A model generated the notes under the pieces. The model saw only the letters and a list, made by a program, of their open reading frames with translations, had not been told where the DNA came from and made no database searches. From Oscillospiraceae bacterium (GTDB taxonomy: Bacteria > Bacillota > Clostridia > Oscillospirales > Ruminococcaceae), in assembly GCA_017547245.1 (NCBI GenBank), contig JAFYQD010000001.1, forward strand, positions 120,174 through 183,139: a stretch of DNA of 62,966 nucleotides, written 5' to 3'. This document shows positions 8,891 through 16,790 of the stretch, piece by piece. A program made the translations under genes and the position numbers. The stretch's first letter is position 1. Each line of letters begins with the position of its first letter.

Positions 8891-9973
8891 TTGAATTATA
8901 TCGGATATGACTGTCCCGTATGTCATAAAACCTTTGCCGATGGCGACGACGTTGTTGTCTGCCCTGTTTGCGGTGCGCCCCATCACCGTGAGTGCTATAA
9001 ACAGCAGGGCGGCTGCGGTCTGGAAGAAAACCACGCCAAAGGTATTGCCTGGGAAGACCATATTAATGCCCACAACACCGCCTACAATGCTCCCAACCGG
9101 GAACAGTATAATAACGGCGGTTTTGGCGGTGGGGAAAGCTATCACAGCAGCACCACCGATAATAACGCTGTACAGCGCTGCCCCTCCTGCGGCAGTGTAA
9201 ACCCTTCTGACGGCATTTTCTGTCAGGTATGCGGCACAATGCTTGGCCGCAACAGCTACAACAGCAGAGCCTATGGTCCGGGTGCCGCAGGCCCTTATGC
9301 CAACAATCAGAATCCCCAGCAGCAGTATCAAAACATGTACAGCGGTCCTTTCTATTCCCCCTATGGCGGAATGAACCCCGAAGAAACTTTGGGTGAAGCC
9401 ACTGTTAAGGAAGTAGCCACCTATGTTGGACCTTCCAGCCACTATTATCTCAGCCGTTTCCGTCTGATGAAAGCCAACAAGCGCAGCTCCTCTTTTTGCT
9501 GGTCGGGTTTTCTGTTTGGCTTCCTCTACTTTTTCTACCGCAAAATGTATCGTGTGGGCATTCCCCTGCTGATCATTTTCCTGTTCAGCATGATTCCCTC
9601 ATTCGTTTATTCCTATGAATACCTGCGTGAGCTTTCCATACAGTATGCATCCCTTACCTTCCCCCTGCCGGTTATCGAAACAACAACACTGCAAAACCTT
9701 GCCTATATCTCCAACATCGCACAGATGGCAAACTTTGGCGTTTCTATGGTGGTTGGTTTTACCGGGCACAAGCTTTACCTGCAGGATATCAACCGCAAAA
9801 TTTCTGCCATCAAAGCACGTGTACAAACCGCAAACACCGATGAGTACATCAGCACCCTCTCCCGTGAAGGCGGTGTTTCTCCCGTGCTTCCCGCAGTGCT
9901 GGTTGGGCTGCTTCTTTTTGCCTATATCGGCGCAAGCATGGCAATTGCTATGATACTGAATCTAAACATATAA
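8891..9973 (+). CDS. Membrane protein with RING-like finger, zinc ribbon and DUF2628-like tail
   Basis: A 360-residue protein of unknown function. Residues 8-43 hold a RING/treble-clef pattern (CPVC, then CPVCGAPHHRECY, then C). Near residue 97 is a zinc ribbon, CPSC-x10-CQVC. A Gly/Asn/Gln/Tyr-rich linker follows. The second half resembles DUF2628 (SSSFCWSGFLFGFLYFFYRKMY) with about four membrane segments. The TTG start at 8891 is chosen because GGAG lies 8 bases upstream and no in-frame ATG precedes the first zinc ligands. A cytoplasmic metal-binding head on a membrane anchor suggests a sensor or scaffold, but this is inference. Confidence 0.8.
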   Translation: MNYIGYDCPVCHKTFADGDDVVVCPVCGAPHHRECYKQQGGCGLEENHAKGIAWEDHINAHNTAYNAPNREQYNNGGFGGGESYHSSTTDNNAVQRCPSCGSVNPSDGIFCQVCGTMLGRNSYNSRAYGPGAAGPYANNQNPQQQYQNMYSGPFYSPYGGMNPEETLGEATVKEVATYVGPSSHYYLSRFRLMKANKRSSSFCWSGFLFGFLYFFYRKMYRVGIPLLIIFLFSMIPSFVYSYEYLRELSIQYASLTFPLPVIETTTLQNLAYISNIAQMANFGVSMVVGFTGHKLYLQDINRKISAIKARVQTANTDEYISTLSREGGVSPVLPAVLVGLLLFAYIGASMAIAMILNLNI

Positions 9974-9980
9974 ATGCAGC

Positions 9981-10008
9981 AACGGGATGCCGCCGGGTAT
10001 CCCGTTTT
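9981..10008 (+). terminator. Probable terminator after the zinc-finger protein gene
   Basis: Eight-base arms AACGGGAT / ATCCCGTT around a 10-base loop, followed by a short T-run. It begins 8 bases after the stop codon and lies 28 bases before galU, so partial read-through is possible. Confidence 0.6.
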
Positions 10009-10036
10009 GCTATCTCACCAAACAGGAGGTCTTACC

Positions 10037-10909
10037 ATGAAAATCCGCAAAGCTGTTATTCCTGCTGCCGGTTTGGGAACCCGGGTACTTCCCGCATCCA
10101 AGGCCTGCCCCAAAGAGCTGCTGCCCATCGTGGATAAGCCTGCCATTCAATATATTGTAGAAGAAGCTGTGGCTTCCGGCATCACAGACATTCTTATTAT
10201 CCTCAGCCGGGGAAAATCGATGGTTGCCGACCATTTTGACCGCAACCTTGAACTGGAAGAAAAGCTTGAGAGCATCGGTAAGAACAACATTGCCGAAGAA
10301 ATGAAAGCCATTTCCAAGCTTGCAAACATCCAGTACATCCGTCAAACCGAAATGAAGGGCCTTGGCCATGCCATCAGCTGTGCCAAGCCCTTTGTTGGAG
10401 ACGAACCTTTTGCAGTGCTGTATGGCGATGATGTAATTTTCTCTGACACCATACCGGCCTGCAAAGAGCTTTGTGATGCCTATGAAAAATACGGCAAGGG
10501 CGTAGTTGGTGCAAAGGCCGTTCCCCAAGAGCACATCGGGCGTTATGGCTCGCTGAAAGCAGAACCATTGGAGGAAAATTTTTATTCTGTTTCCGACATG
10601 ATTGAAAAACCCGCACCCGGCAAAGAATTCTCTCTCTATTCCATTATGGGACGCTGTGTATTGCCTTCCAAAATTTTTGATCTGCTGGAAAACCTGCCTG
10701 CAGGCGCCGGCGGTGAAATTCAGCTGACCGATGCCATGAAAAAGCTGGCACAAACCGAAGGAATGATTGGCGTAGAATATCATGGAAAACGTTATGACAT
10801 GGGCAACAAACTGGGAATTTTACAAGCCAACATTGAAATTGGGCTGAAGCACCCCGAGATTGGGCCGGAATTTCGCCAATATTTAAAAAATTTGGCTCAA
10901 TTTTTGTGA
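10037..10909 (+). CDS. galU: UTP-glucose-1-phosphate uridylyltransferase
   Basis: GalU makes UDP-glucose from UTP and glucose 1-phosphate, for cell-surface glycans. The 290-residue protein starts MKIRKAVIPAAGLGTR, the nucleotide-binding signature, followed by PASKACPKELLPIVDKPAIQ with the sugar-phosphate-binding K-E-L-L-P motif. The ATG at 10037 is preceded by AGGAGGT at 6 bases. An upstream in-frame start would add 21 residues unlike the family, so it is rejected. The long form of the C-terminus is normal. Confidence 0.96.
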   Translation: MKIRKAVIPAAGLGTRVLPASKACPKELLPIVDKPAIQYIVEEAVASGITDILIILSRGKSMVADHFDRNLELEEKLESIGKNNIAEEMKAISKLANIQYIRQTEMKGLGHAISCAKPFVGDEPFAVLYGDDVIFSDTIPACKELCDAYEKYGKGVVGAKAVPQEHIGRYGSLKAEPLEENFYSVSDMIEKPAPGKEFSLYSIMGRCVLPSKIFDLLENLPAGAGGEIQLTDAMKKLAQTEGMIGVEYHGKRYDMGNKLGILQANIEIGLKHPEIGPEFRQYLKNLAQFL

Positions 10910-10916
10910 AAAACGC

Positions 10917-10946
10917 TTGACTTTTTGTCTTGCATTCTGTTATAAT
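10917..10946 (+). promoter_or_regulatory. Promoter of rpsF-ssb-rpsR
   Basis: TTGACT (10917-10922), an 18-base spacer and a perfect TATAAT (10941-10946), just past the galU stop. The leader is about 80 bases long. Confidence 0.8.
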
Positions 10947-10950
10947 TCTG

Positions 10951-11025
10951 CTGTTAATGCCGCAATGGCGGTTAACATCCTTGTCCCATGGATGAGCTGT
11001 GGGACCTAATGTCCATAAGGAGGTG
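10951..11025 (+). promoter_or_regulatory. Structured rpsF leader, candidate S6:S18 autoregulatory RNA
   Basis: Between the promoter and the ribosome binding site the RNA can form a GTTAA...CCGC / GCGGTTAAC hairpin and a second one, GGAC-CTAAT-GTCC. Leaders before rpsF-ssb-rpsR that bind the S6:S18 complex are known in many bacteria. Position and the CCG-containing stem fit such a leader, but I cannot confirm the family consensus by eye. Confidence 0.4.
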
Positions 11026-11032
11026 TAAAACA

Positions 11033-11374
11033 ATGGCAAATCTTACCGGTAATTACGAGATCGTCATGGTGTACAGCGTTGCTAACGGCTCCGAGGCTGT
11101 TCAGGCTCTGTCTGACAAGTTCCTGGGCCTGATCAAGGCAAACGGTACCATCACCAAGACCGAAGAATGGGGCAACAAGCGTCTGGCTTACCCCATCAAC
11201 GACGAAACCGAAGGCTACTACCTGCTGGTTAACTTCACCAGCAAGCCCGATTTCCCCGCCGAACTCGACCGTGTTCTGAAGATCACCGACGGTGTTCTCC
11301 GTTCTCTGATCACTGTTAAGTCTGAAAAGGCCGAAGCTGAAGAAGCTAAGGTTGAAGCTCCTGCTGCCGAGTAA
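11033..11374 (+). CDS. rpsF: Small-subunit ribosomal protein S6
   Basis: S6 binds 16S rRNA together with S18. The 113-residue protein has the expected NYEIVMVYS strand at its start, WGNKRLAYPINDETEGYYLLVNF in the middle, and an acidic Ala/Glu tail. The ATG at 11033 follows AAGGAGGTG; an earlier in-frame ATG at 10988 would overlap the leader and add non-family sequence. It is first in the rpsF-ssb-rpsR operon. Confidence 0.96.
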   Translation: MANLTGNYEIVMVYSVANGSEAVQALSDKFLGLIKANGTITKTEEWGNKRLAYPINDETEGYYLLVNFTSKPDFPAELDRVLKITDGVLRSLITVKSEKAEAEEAKVEAPAAE

Positions 11375-11388
11375 AAGGAGGAATCGTA

Positions 11389-11832
11389 ATGTTCAACAAA
11401 GCGATTCTGATCGGCCGTCTGACCGCAGACCCCGAACTGAAGACCATCCCCAGCGGCGCAAGCGTATGCACTTTCCGCATTGCATGTGACCGTCGTTTCG
11501 CCGGAAGAGACGGCGAACGCAAGGCTGACTTCATCACCATCGTGGCCTGGCGCCAGACTGCGGAATTTGTAAGCAAATTCTTTACCAAAGGCAAGCTGAT
11601 CGGTATTGAAGGTTCTATCCAGACCCGTGACTATACCGACAAGGATGGCAATAAGCGCACCGCTTTCGAAGTGGTTGCAGACAATTGCTTCTTTGTGGGC
11701 AGCAAGAATGAATCCGGCGGCTCTTCTTTCGCCGCTCCTTCCGATTCCTTCTCCACTGCTCCTGTTGCCTACTCCAGCGGCAGCGCCGGCGACTTTGAAG
11801 AAGTTGAAGCCGACAGCGACCTGCCCTTCTAA
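11389..11832 (+). CDS. ssb: Single-stranded DNA-binding protein
   Basis: SSB coats single-stranded DNA in replication and repair. The 147-residue protein has an N-terminal OB fold (FNKAILIGRLTADPELK, then FITIVAWRQTAEFV), a Ser/Gly/Ala-rich linker, and the acidic C-terminal tip DSDLPF that recruits partner proteins. It sits 14 bases after rpsF and 36 before rpsR, the conserved operon order. Confidence 0.97.
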   Translation: MFNKAILIGRLTADPELKTIPSGASVCTFRIACDRRFAGRDGERKADFITIVAWRQTAEFVSKFFTKGKLIGIEGSIQTRDYTDKDGNKRTAFEVVADNCFFVGSKNESGGSSFAAPSDSFSTAPVAYSSGSAGDFEEVEADSDLPF

Positions 11833-11868
11833 CAACCATTTAATTTATGATGTAAGGAGGTTTCGACC

Positions 11869-12108
11869 TTGGAAAGAAATGATCGTCCCCGTGGCAGAAA
11901 GCCCCGCAGAAAGGTTTGCGCTTTCTGTGTAGACAGAATTCAGGAGATCGACTACAAGGATGTTCCCCGTCTGCGTAAGTACCTCTCTGAACGTGCTAAG
12001 ATCGTTCCCCGCCGTGTAACCGGCACCTGCGCTCGTCATCAGCGTCAGCTGACCGTAGCCATCAAGCGTGCACGCCATCTGGCTCTGCTGCCCTACGTAA
12101 GCGACTAA
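11869..12108 (+). CDS. rpsR: Small-subunit ribosomal protein S18
   Basis: S18 is the partner of S6 in the 30S platform. The 79-residue protein has the signature [19 protein letters not shown] and a basic C-terminus. A Cys-x2-Cys pair (KVCAFCVDR) suggests the zinc-binding form. Translation starts at TTG 11869, preceded by AAGGAGG at a suitable distance. A strong terminator follows. Confidence 0.96.
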   Translation: MERNDRPRGRKPRRKVCAFCVDRIQEIDYKDVPRLRKYLSERAKIVPRRVTGTCARHQRQLTVAIKRARHLALLPYVSD

Positions 12109-12122
12109 GCTTAAACAAAATT

Positions 12123-12152
12123 ACGGCATCCGAGAAATCGGATGCCGTTTTT
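12123..12152 (+). terminator. Terminator of rpsF-ssb-rpsR
   Basis: Perfect 11-base arms ACGGCATCCGA / TCGGATGCCGT around a GAAA tetraloop, followed by a T-run. Confidence 0.93.
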
Positions 12153-12167
12153 GTTTTCCCAAAAAAT

Positions 12168-12196
12168 TCGCCGCCTTTCAAACAGAAAGACGGCGA
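12168..12196 (-). terminator. Terminator of coaX
   Basis: Twelve-base arms (12168-12179 and 12185-12196; one mismatch or wobble) around AAACA, with a T-run on the minus strand. It lies 7 bases past the coaX stop, back to back with the rpsR terminator. Confidence 0.8.
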
Positions 12197-12203
12197 TATT
12201 TTT

Positions 12204-12980
12204 TTATTTTGCGGAAGCAATGTAGTCCTTGTAAATCATCAGCAAACCATCCAGCATGATGGGTCGGTCAACCAAATTGATGCAGGAAGCATGGGTGCTG
12301 ATAAGGGAAGCCAGACCACCGGTGGCAATAACCTTGGTTTCTTCGCCCAGCTCCTGTTTCATCAGGCGCACAATGTTTTCTACTGCACCAACATAGCCAA
12401 ACAACACGCCCGACTGCATACTCTGCACCGTGTTCTTGCCAATAACGCAGCCCGGGTCGGTAATTTCAACTCGGGGCAGCTTGGCGGTGCGGCTGAACAG
12501 GGCTTCCATCGATATTTTAAGGCCGGGATAGATGGCACCGCCCAGATATTCGCCCTTGGCATTGATGGCATCAAATGTGGTAGCGGTACCAAAATCAATT
12601 ACAATAAGAGGACCGCCGTACTTTTTCAATGCAGCATAAGAACTGACCAGACGGTCGGTGCCAACTTCGGCAGGATTGCTGTAGCAGTTTTTGATGCAAA
12701 CCGGCATGTTAACATTGGCCACAAGTGCGGTACGGTCAAGATACTTTTTGATGGCATTGTTGACCGAATACATAACCTGAGGCACAACCGAAGAAATGAT
12801 GACATCTTCAATTTCAGCACGGTCAATGTTGTTGAAGCTGAAGAACTGCATCAGGGTCAGGCCCAGCTCGTCCGAGGTGATTTCACGGTTGGTGATAATA
12901 CGGAAAGAAGCTATAATATTGTCATTTTGGTATACGCCAAACTCCATGTTGGTGTTGCCAATATCAATTGCAAGAATCAA
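12204..12980 (-). CDS. coaX: Type III pantothenate kinase
   Basis: CoaX phosphorylates pantothenate in the first step of coenzyme A synthesis. The 258-residue protein starts ILAIDIGNTNMEFGVY (phosphate-binding loop of the actin-like fold). It has GTDRLVSSYAA and IVIDFGTATTFDAI, both diagnostic of CoaX. I choose TTG at 12980 because AAGGGAAG lies 8 bases upstream and the protein then begins as the family does. A GTG three codons earlier is too close to that site. Confidence 0.95.
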   Translation of the reverse strand: MILAIDIGNTNMEFGVYQNDNIIASFRIITNREITSDELGLTLMQFFSFNNIDRAEIEDVIISSVVPQVMYSVNNAIKKYLDRTALVANVNMPVCIKNCYSNPAEVGTDRLVSSYAALKKYGGPLIVIDFGTATTFDAINAKGEYLGGAIYPGLKISMEALFSRTAKLPRVEITDPGCVIGKNTVQSMQSGVLFGYVGAVENIVRLMKQELGEETKVIATGGLASLISTHASCINLVDRPIMLDGLLMIYKDYIASAK

Positions 12981-13030
12981 AGAAGTCACTTCCCTTTTGT
13001 TTCGAAAAATGGTAATGCTTTATCTTTAAT

Positions 13031-13059
13031 ATTGTATAATGCCTGCATCACCCCGTCAA
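13031..13059 (-). promoter_or_regulatory. Promoter of coaX
   Basis: On the minus strand TTGACG (13059-13054), a 17-base spacer and TACAAT (13036-13031). Confidence 0.75.
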
Positions 13060-13070
13060 GAAATTTTTGG

Positions 13071-14300
13071 TCAAACATTTTTGGTCAGCTGTTCCAACAA
13101 ATCGAGATATTGCTGCGAAAGCAAAGAATAGTCCCGATGTTTCAGCACATACTCCTTGCCCTTCTCCCCTATTCTTTGGCGTTCCTGTTCCCCCATTTCT
13201 GCCAGCAGACCAACTGCCCCCGCAATTTCCTGTGGGTCGCTTTTTTTCAGTACAACACCGCTTTCCGATATTTCCACCGGATTCTGGGGAAAATCTCCGT
13301 CGCAAATGACAGGCTTTCCCGAAAGCATATAGTTAAGAAGCTTAGCGGATGCCACACCATAACGATTTTGCTCGCCCCTGCGCAGAGGGAAATACAGGAT
13401 ATCGGCATTTTCCAGTATAGACGGTATCTGCGACGGTGGTATCGCATCCAAAAACATGATATTGCGCAGTTCCTGCTGCTGTGCACTTCGTTTCAGCGTT
13501 ATCTTATGTCCCCCGTTGCCTACAATGACAAATTTTGCCCTGTCTTTCAGCAAAGCGGCACTTTGCACAAAGTTCTCCAAATCATGGTTGATGCCAACGT
13601 TTCCGCAATACATCACAAGAATATCGCTGCCACGAAAACTTTTCAGCCTTTCTTGTCTGATTGCCGAAGGATTATGCTTTCGATTTTTGGCAGCAACACC
13701 CGAAAGAATCAGGCTTGTTTTGTCTTTGTTCAGGCCAAAATCACGCAGATATTCGTCACTGTGCGGCAGCACACGAACAACATGGTCGGCTGAACCAACC
13801 GCCTTGCCAAGCATATACTCGGCAAAATGCACTGCCGCATGATGAGCAGAATATCGATAATGCTCCTGTAGATAAAGCGGCCATAAATCCCTTATCTCAA
13901 GCACGGTTTTTGCCCCTGCCATCGAGGCAATACGCTGAGCAGGAAAGAAATCATAAGGATATCCCGACTGGGCAATTACAATATCGGGCCGAACCTCCTG
14001 TGCAAGATTCTCCGCATTTTGCCACACTCCTTTTACAAAGGCGGCAATGTTGCGCCCTCTGCCGGCAATGCTGTCGTTATAGCAAGGCGTGGAAAAGAAC
14101 AGATAACTTACTTCACCTATGCGCCGAAGTTCGGGACTTTTTCCGGTAACGGGTGCAGTATCACGCAGATGGGTATGGTCAGCGGTGGCTATGGTGACAT
14201 GATGTCCTGCAGCCTGCCAGTTCTTTGCAAAAAAATAGGGCCGCAGTTCCCTGCCAAGATGGGGCGCCCCGGCATAGTGGTTGATGATAAGGATATTCAT
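13071..14300 (-). CDS. Glycosyltransferase family 4 protein (WbuB-like)
   Basis: A 409-residue retaining GT-B glycosyltransferase. The N-terminal half has HYAGAPHLGRELRPYFFAKNW and the GT4 segment VLEIRDLWPLYLQEH typical of WbuB-like amino-sugar transferases. The C-terminal half has the donor-site pattern YCGNVGINHDLENFV and KLLNYMLSGKPVICDGDFP. It probably adds a sugar to a surface polysaccharide, but no polysaccharide cluster is adjacent, so donor and acceptor are unknown. Its ribosome binding site lies inside an 11-bp hairpin (separate entry). Confidence 0.87.
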   Translation of the reverse strand: MNILIINHYAGAPHLGRELRPYFFAKNWQAAGHHVTIATADHTHLRDTAPVTGKSPELRRIGEVSYLFFSTPCYNDSIAGRGRNIAAFVKGVWQNAENLAQEVRPDIVIAQSGYPYDFFPAQRIASMAGAKTVLEIRDLWPLYLQEHYRYSAHHAAVHFAEYMLGKAVGSADHVVRVLPHSDEYLRDFGLNKDKTSLILSGVAAKNRKHNPSAIRQERLKSFRGSDILVMYCGNVGINHDLENFVQSAALLKDRAKFVIVGNGGHKITLKRSAQQQELRNIMFLDAIPPSQIPSILENADILYFPLRRGEQNRYGVASAKLLNYMLSGKPVICDGDFPQNPVEISESGVVLKKSDPQEIAGAVGLLAEMGEQERQRIGEKGKEYVLKHRDYSLLSQQYLDLLEQLTKNV

Positions 14301-14307
14301 GCTTCCA

Positions 14308-14341
14308 CCTCCTGTGGGTATTATTTCTTGCCCACAGGAGG
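14308..14341 (-). promoter_or_regulatory. Hairpin enclosing the ribosome binding site of the glycosyltransferase gene
   Basis: Perfect 11-base inverted repeat CCTCCTGTGGG (14308-14318) and CCCACAGGAGG (14331-14341), loop 12 bases. In the minus-strand RNA the second arm contains AGGAGG, the Shine-Dalgarno sequence 7 bases before the ATG. The stem would hide it. Confidence 0.65.
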
Positions 14342-14358
14342 GATATACACAGGACCTA

Positions 14359-14387
14359 TTGCGGCCCTATATTCATTACTATATAAT
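14359..14387 (+). promoter_or_regulatory. Promoter of the acidic membrane-anchored protein gene
   Basis: TTGCGG (14359-14364), a 17-base spacer and a perfect TATAAT (14382-14387), 29 bases before the ATG at 14417. Confidence 0.7.
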
Positions 14388-14416
14388 AGGATCAAAGACA
14401 CGAAAGGAGGGTTTCT

Positions 14417-15274
14417 ATGAAAAAGTTGCTTATTGTTTTGATCATCGCCGTACTGGTTTTGGGCGCGGTAGATTTCTTTACCCGTGACCGGGCCAACCCC
14501 TACCCCGAAGATGCCGACAACTGGGATACACCGAGTGATGTTTCGGAACCATCCGAGTGGGAGCTGTTTGCCGAAAGAGCGGCGGAAGAAAGTCAGCCCG
14601 AAGAACCTGAGATAAAATACCCGGTGGTAAATGAGTTTCCCACCAGCATTGATGAGTTTGAGTGGGAAGATTATCTTGCCCATATGCAGCAGCTGAAAGG
14701 GCTAAGCGAAAGCGACCTGCGTAGCCTGAACAATATGGGCTTCAGCCGTCAAGATATTCTGAATATGACCGACCAAGAAGCACAGGAGTATTTGGAACAG
14801 TGGAAAGCAAACGCCGAAAAACGAGCTGCCGAAGAAGGCAACAGCGAAGATACCAACCCTCCTTTAGGTTTTACCTTTGAGTATGGAACCATTGGAGAAG
14901 CAATGGAAATCCATGCCGGTCTTGTAAAAGAATTCAAATATGAAATTATCGATGTAACCGAGGGCAAGCAACTGACTTTATATAACAGTGATGCCGCCAA
15001 TGCCGCTATGGGACTGCTGGAATCTAAAATATCAATTTACAATCCGCAGCAGGATGAAATTGATGTTGTAACCGGAGGAGAGTATCGGCGATTTACTCTT
15101 ACTTTGTTAAGTGGAGATTTCATTTCCATTGAAGATAACGGTATGGTTTCTTTTAACATACGCAGCGAACTGTATTTCTGGGATAAAAAAGAAGAAATTA
15201 CACTTCCTGAAAACGCTGTGTGGACTGAATATACCATCACCCCATTTGACGGTGAAGAAAATCCCATTACCTAA
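14417..15274 (+). CDS. Unknown acidic protein with N-terminal membrane anchor
   Basis: A 285-residue protein I do not recognise. Residues 3-21 form one hydrophobic helix after MKK, with no lipobox cysteine, so it is probably a single-pass anchor or signal peptide with the rest outside. A low-complexity Pro/Glu/Ser linker follows. Residues 90-140 look like a small helical unit (LKGLSESDLRSLNNMGFSRQ). The C-terminal 120 residues look beta-rich. A good ribosome binding site (AAAGGAGG) and its own promoter support expression. A small gene follows 16 bases after its stop. Confidence 0.75.
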   Translation: MKKLLIVLIIAVLVLGAVDFFTRDRANPYPEDADNWDTPSDVSEPSEWELFAERAAEESQPEEPEIKYPVVNEFPTSIDEFEWEDYLAHMQQLKGLSESDLRSLNNMGFSRQDILNMTDQEAQEYLEQWKANAEKRAAEEGNSEDTNPPLGFTFEYGTIGEAMEIHAGLVKEFKYEIIDVTEGKQLTLYNSDAANAAMGLLESKISIYNPQQDEIDVVTGGEYRRFTLTLLSGDFISIEDNGMVSFNIRSELYFWDKKEEITLPENAVWTEYTITPFDGEENPIT

Positions 15275-15290
15275 AAAAGGAGTGAACAGT

Positions 15291-15542
15291 GTGGTAAACA
15301 TTTTTAACCGCAAAGAGCTGATTACCGTTCTTTCCGACCAAAGGCTGTACGGCCTGCAGCAAGCTCTTTCTGCTGCCGGTATTCCCTTTCAGGTAAAAAG
15401 CAGTATTCCGCCCACCAACAGCGGCCGCTATCACGGAACGCCCTGCATCAATCAGGATGCTGCTCATCCCTGCATTATTTATGTAAAGAAATCTGACTAT
15501 GAACGTGCCAGAGCGGCCATACAGCCTGTGTTAAGGGACTAG
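15291..15542 (+). CDS. Small protein of unknown function, possibly DUF2007-like
   Basis: An 83-residue protein starting at GTG 15291, 8 bases after AAGGAG. It shows a short alpha/beta pattern (LQQALSAAGIPFQVK, then IIYVKKSDYERARAAI), reminiscent of the DUF2007 putative signal-transducing fold, but the match is weak. It is probably cotranscribed with the gene before it and is closed by a terminator. Confidence 0.62.
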   Translation: MVNIFNRKELITVLSDQRLYGLQQALSAAGIPFQVKSSIPPTNSGRYHGTPCINQDAAHPCIIYVKKSDYERARAAIQPVLRD

Positions 15543-15550
15543 GACATAAA

Positions 15551-15577
15551 AAAGCCGAATCTTTATGGTTCGGCTTT
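15551..15577. terminator. Shared terminator between convergent genes
   Basis: Nine-base arms AAAGCCGAA / TTCGGCTTT around a 9-base loop, with T-runs in both directions. It serves the small plus-strand gene and deoB. Confidence 0.85.
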
Positions 15578-15583
15578 TGTTGT

Positions 15584-16765
15584 TTATTCGACTATTTTAT
15601 CAAAGAAAGAAGTGCCTGCCAGCTGGTCTGCCTCAAGGCCAAAGCAATCGGCCACCGTTGCGCCAATGTCAGCAAAGGTGGCGCCCACACCCAGGTTAAC
15701 ACCTTGTTTCAACCCCTTGCCCCACACCAGCACAGGGACATATTCCCTGCTGTGATCGGTACTTTCGGTAGAAGGATCACAGCCATGGTCGGCAGTGATG
15801 ATCAGCACATCCTCTTCGGTCAGTTTATCCATCAAAGGGGGCAGCTGGCTGTCAACCAAACCAAGGGCGGCCGCATAGCCCTCCACATCGTTGCGATGGC
15901 CGTATACGGCATCAAAATCCACCAGATTGACAAAACACAGACCGTTAAAGCTGCGTTCAGCTATGGCAGCAGCCTTTTCCATACCATCGGTATTGCTGAC
16001 CGTTCTATGACTTTCGGTAAGACCGCGGCCTGCATAGATATCGCCGATTTTGCCAACGCCAATTACATCCAAACCGGCCTGCTGCATCAAATCAAGCAAT
16101 GTTGTTCCGCTTGGTTCCACCGAAAAGTCGTGGCGGTTGGAGGTACGGCTGTACTGCGGCCATTCCCCAACAAAGGGACGGGCAATGATGCGACCAACGG
16201 CATGGTCCCCTGTCATGATTTTTCGGGCAGTCCTGCAGATTTCGTACAGCTCTTCGGGAGGAATCACCTCTTCATGCGCCGCAATCTGCAAAACGCTGTC
16301 GGCCGATGTGTAAACAATAAGCGCACCTGTTTCAATGTGTTCACGACCATAGTCATGAATAACCTGTGTGCCCGAATATGGTTTGTTGCAAAGAATCTGC
16401 CTTCCGGTGCTGCGGCTCAGTTCGTCAATGATGCCCTGCGGAAATCCTTCGGGATATGTGGGCATGGGATTGGGTGAAATGACGCCGGCAATCTCCCAAT
16501 GACCGGTTGTGGTATCCTTTCCACGGGAAAGCTCGGCCAATTTGCCAAAGCAGCCTGTGGGCTTTTCTGTTGGGATGCCGCATCCCACATCAGGAATGTT
16601 GAAGATACCCATTTTTGCCATGTTGGGGACGGAAAAGCCTTCTGCGCCGCAAAGGGCACGCAGTGTGTGACTGCCGACATCGCCATATTCGGCGGCATCA
16701 GGCAGCTCGCCAACACCCATACTGTCCAGCACGATAAGAAAAACACGTTTTATGGCAGTTTTCAT
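15584..16765 (-). CDS. deoB: Phosphopentomutase
   Basis: DeoB interconverts (deoxy)ribose 1-phosphate and 5-phosphate in nucleoside salvage. The 393-residue protein has the alkaline-phosphatase-fold metal ligands in LDSMGVGELPDAA near the start and ADHGCDPSTESTDHSREYVPV near the end. The DeoB cap signature TTTGHWEIAG follows residue 90. ATG 16765 has AAGGAG 7 bases upstream; a TTG two codons earlier overlaps that site. It lies 25 bases after deoA/pdp. Confidence 0.95.
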   Translation of the reverse strand: MKTAIKRVFLIVLDSMGVGELPDAAEYGDVGSHTLRALCGAEGFSVPNMAKMGIFNIPDVGCGIPTEKPTGCFGKLAELSRGKDTTTGHWEIAGVISPNPMPTYPEGFPQGIIDELSRSTGRQILCNKPYSGTQVIHDYGREHIETGALIVYTSADSVLQIAAHEEVIPPEELYEICRTARKIMTGDHAVGRIIARPFVGEWPQYSRTSNRHDFSVEPSGTTLLDLMQQAGLDVIGVGKIGDIYAGRGLTESHRTVSNTDGMEKAAAIAERSFNGLCFVNLVDFDAVYGHRNDVEGYAAALGLVDSQLPPLMDKLTEEDVLIITADHGCDPSTESTDHSREYVPVLVWGKGLKQGVNLGVGATFADIGATVADCFGLEADQLAGTSFFDKIVE

Positions 16766-16790
16766 AATCAATCTCCTTGCAGAAATATCA

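Noticed and set aside
9974-10036. Upstream extension of GalU to 9974
   Set aside because: It would place 21 non-family residues through a terminator hairpin; AGGAGGT points to ATG 10037.
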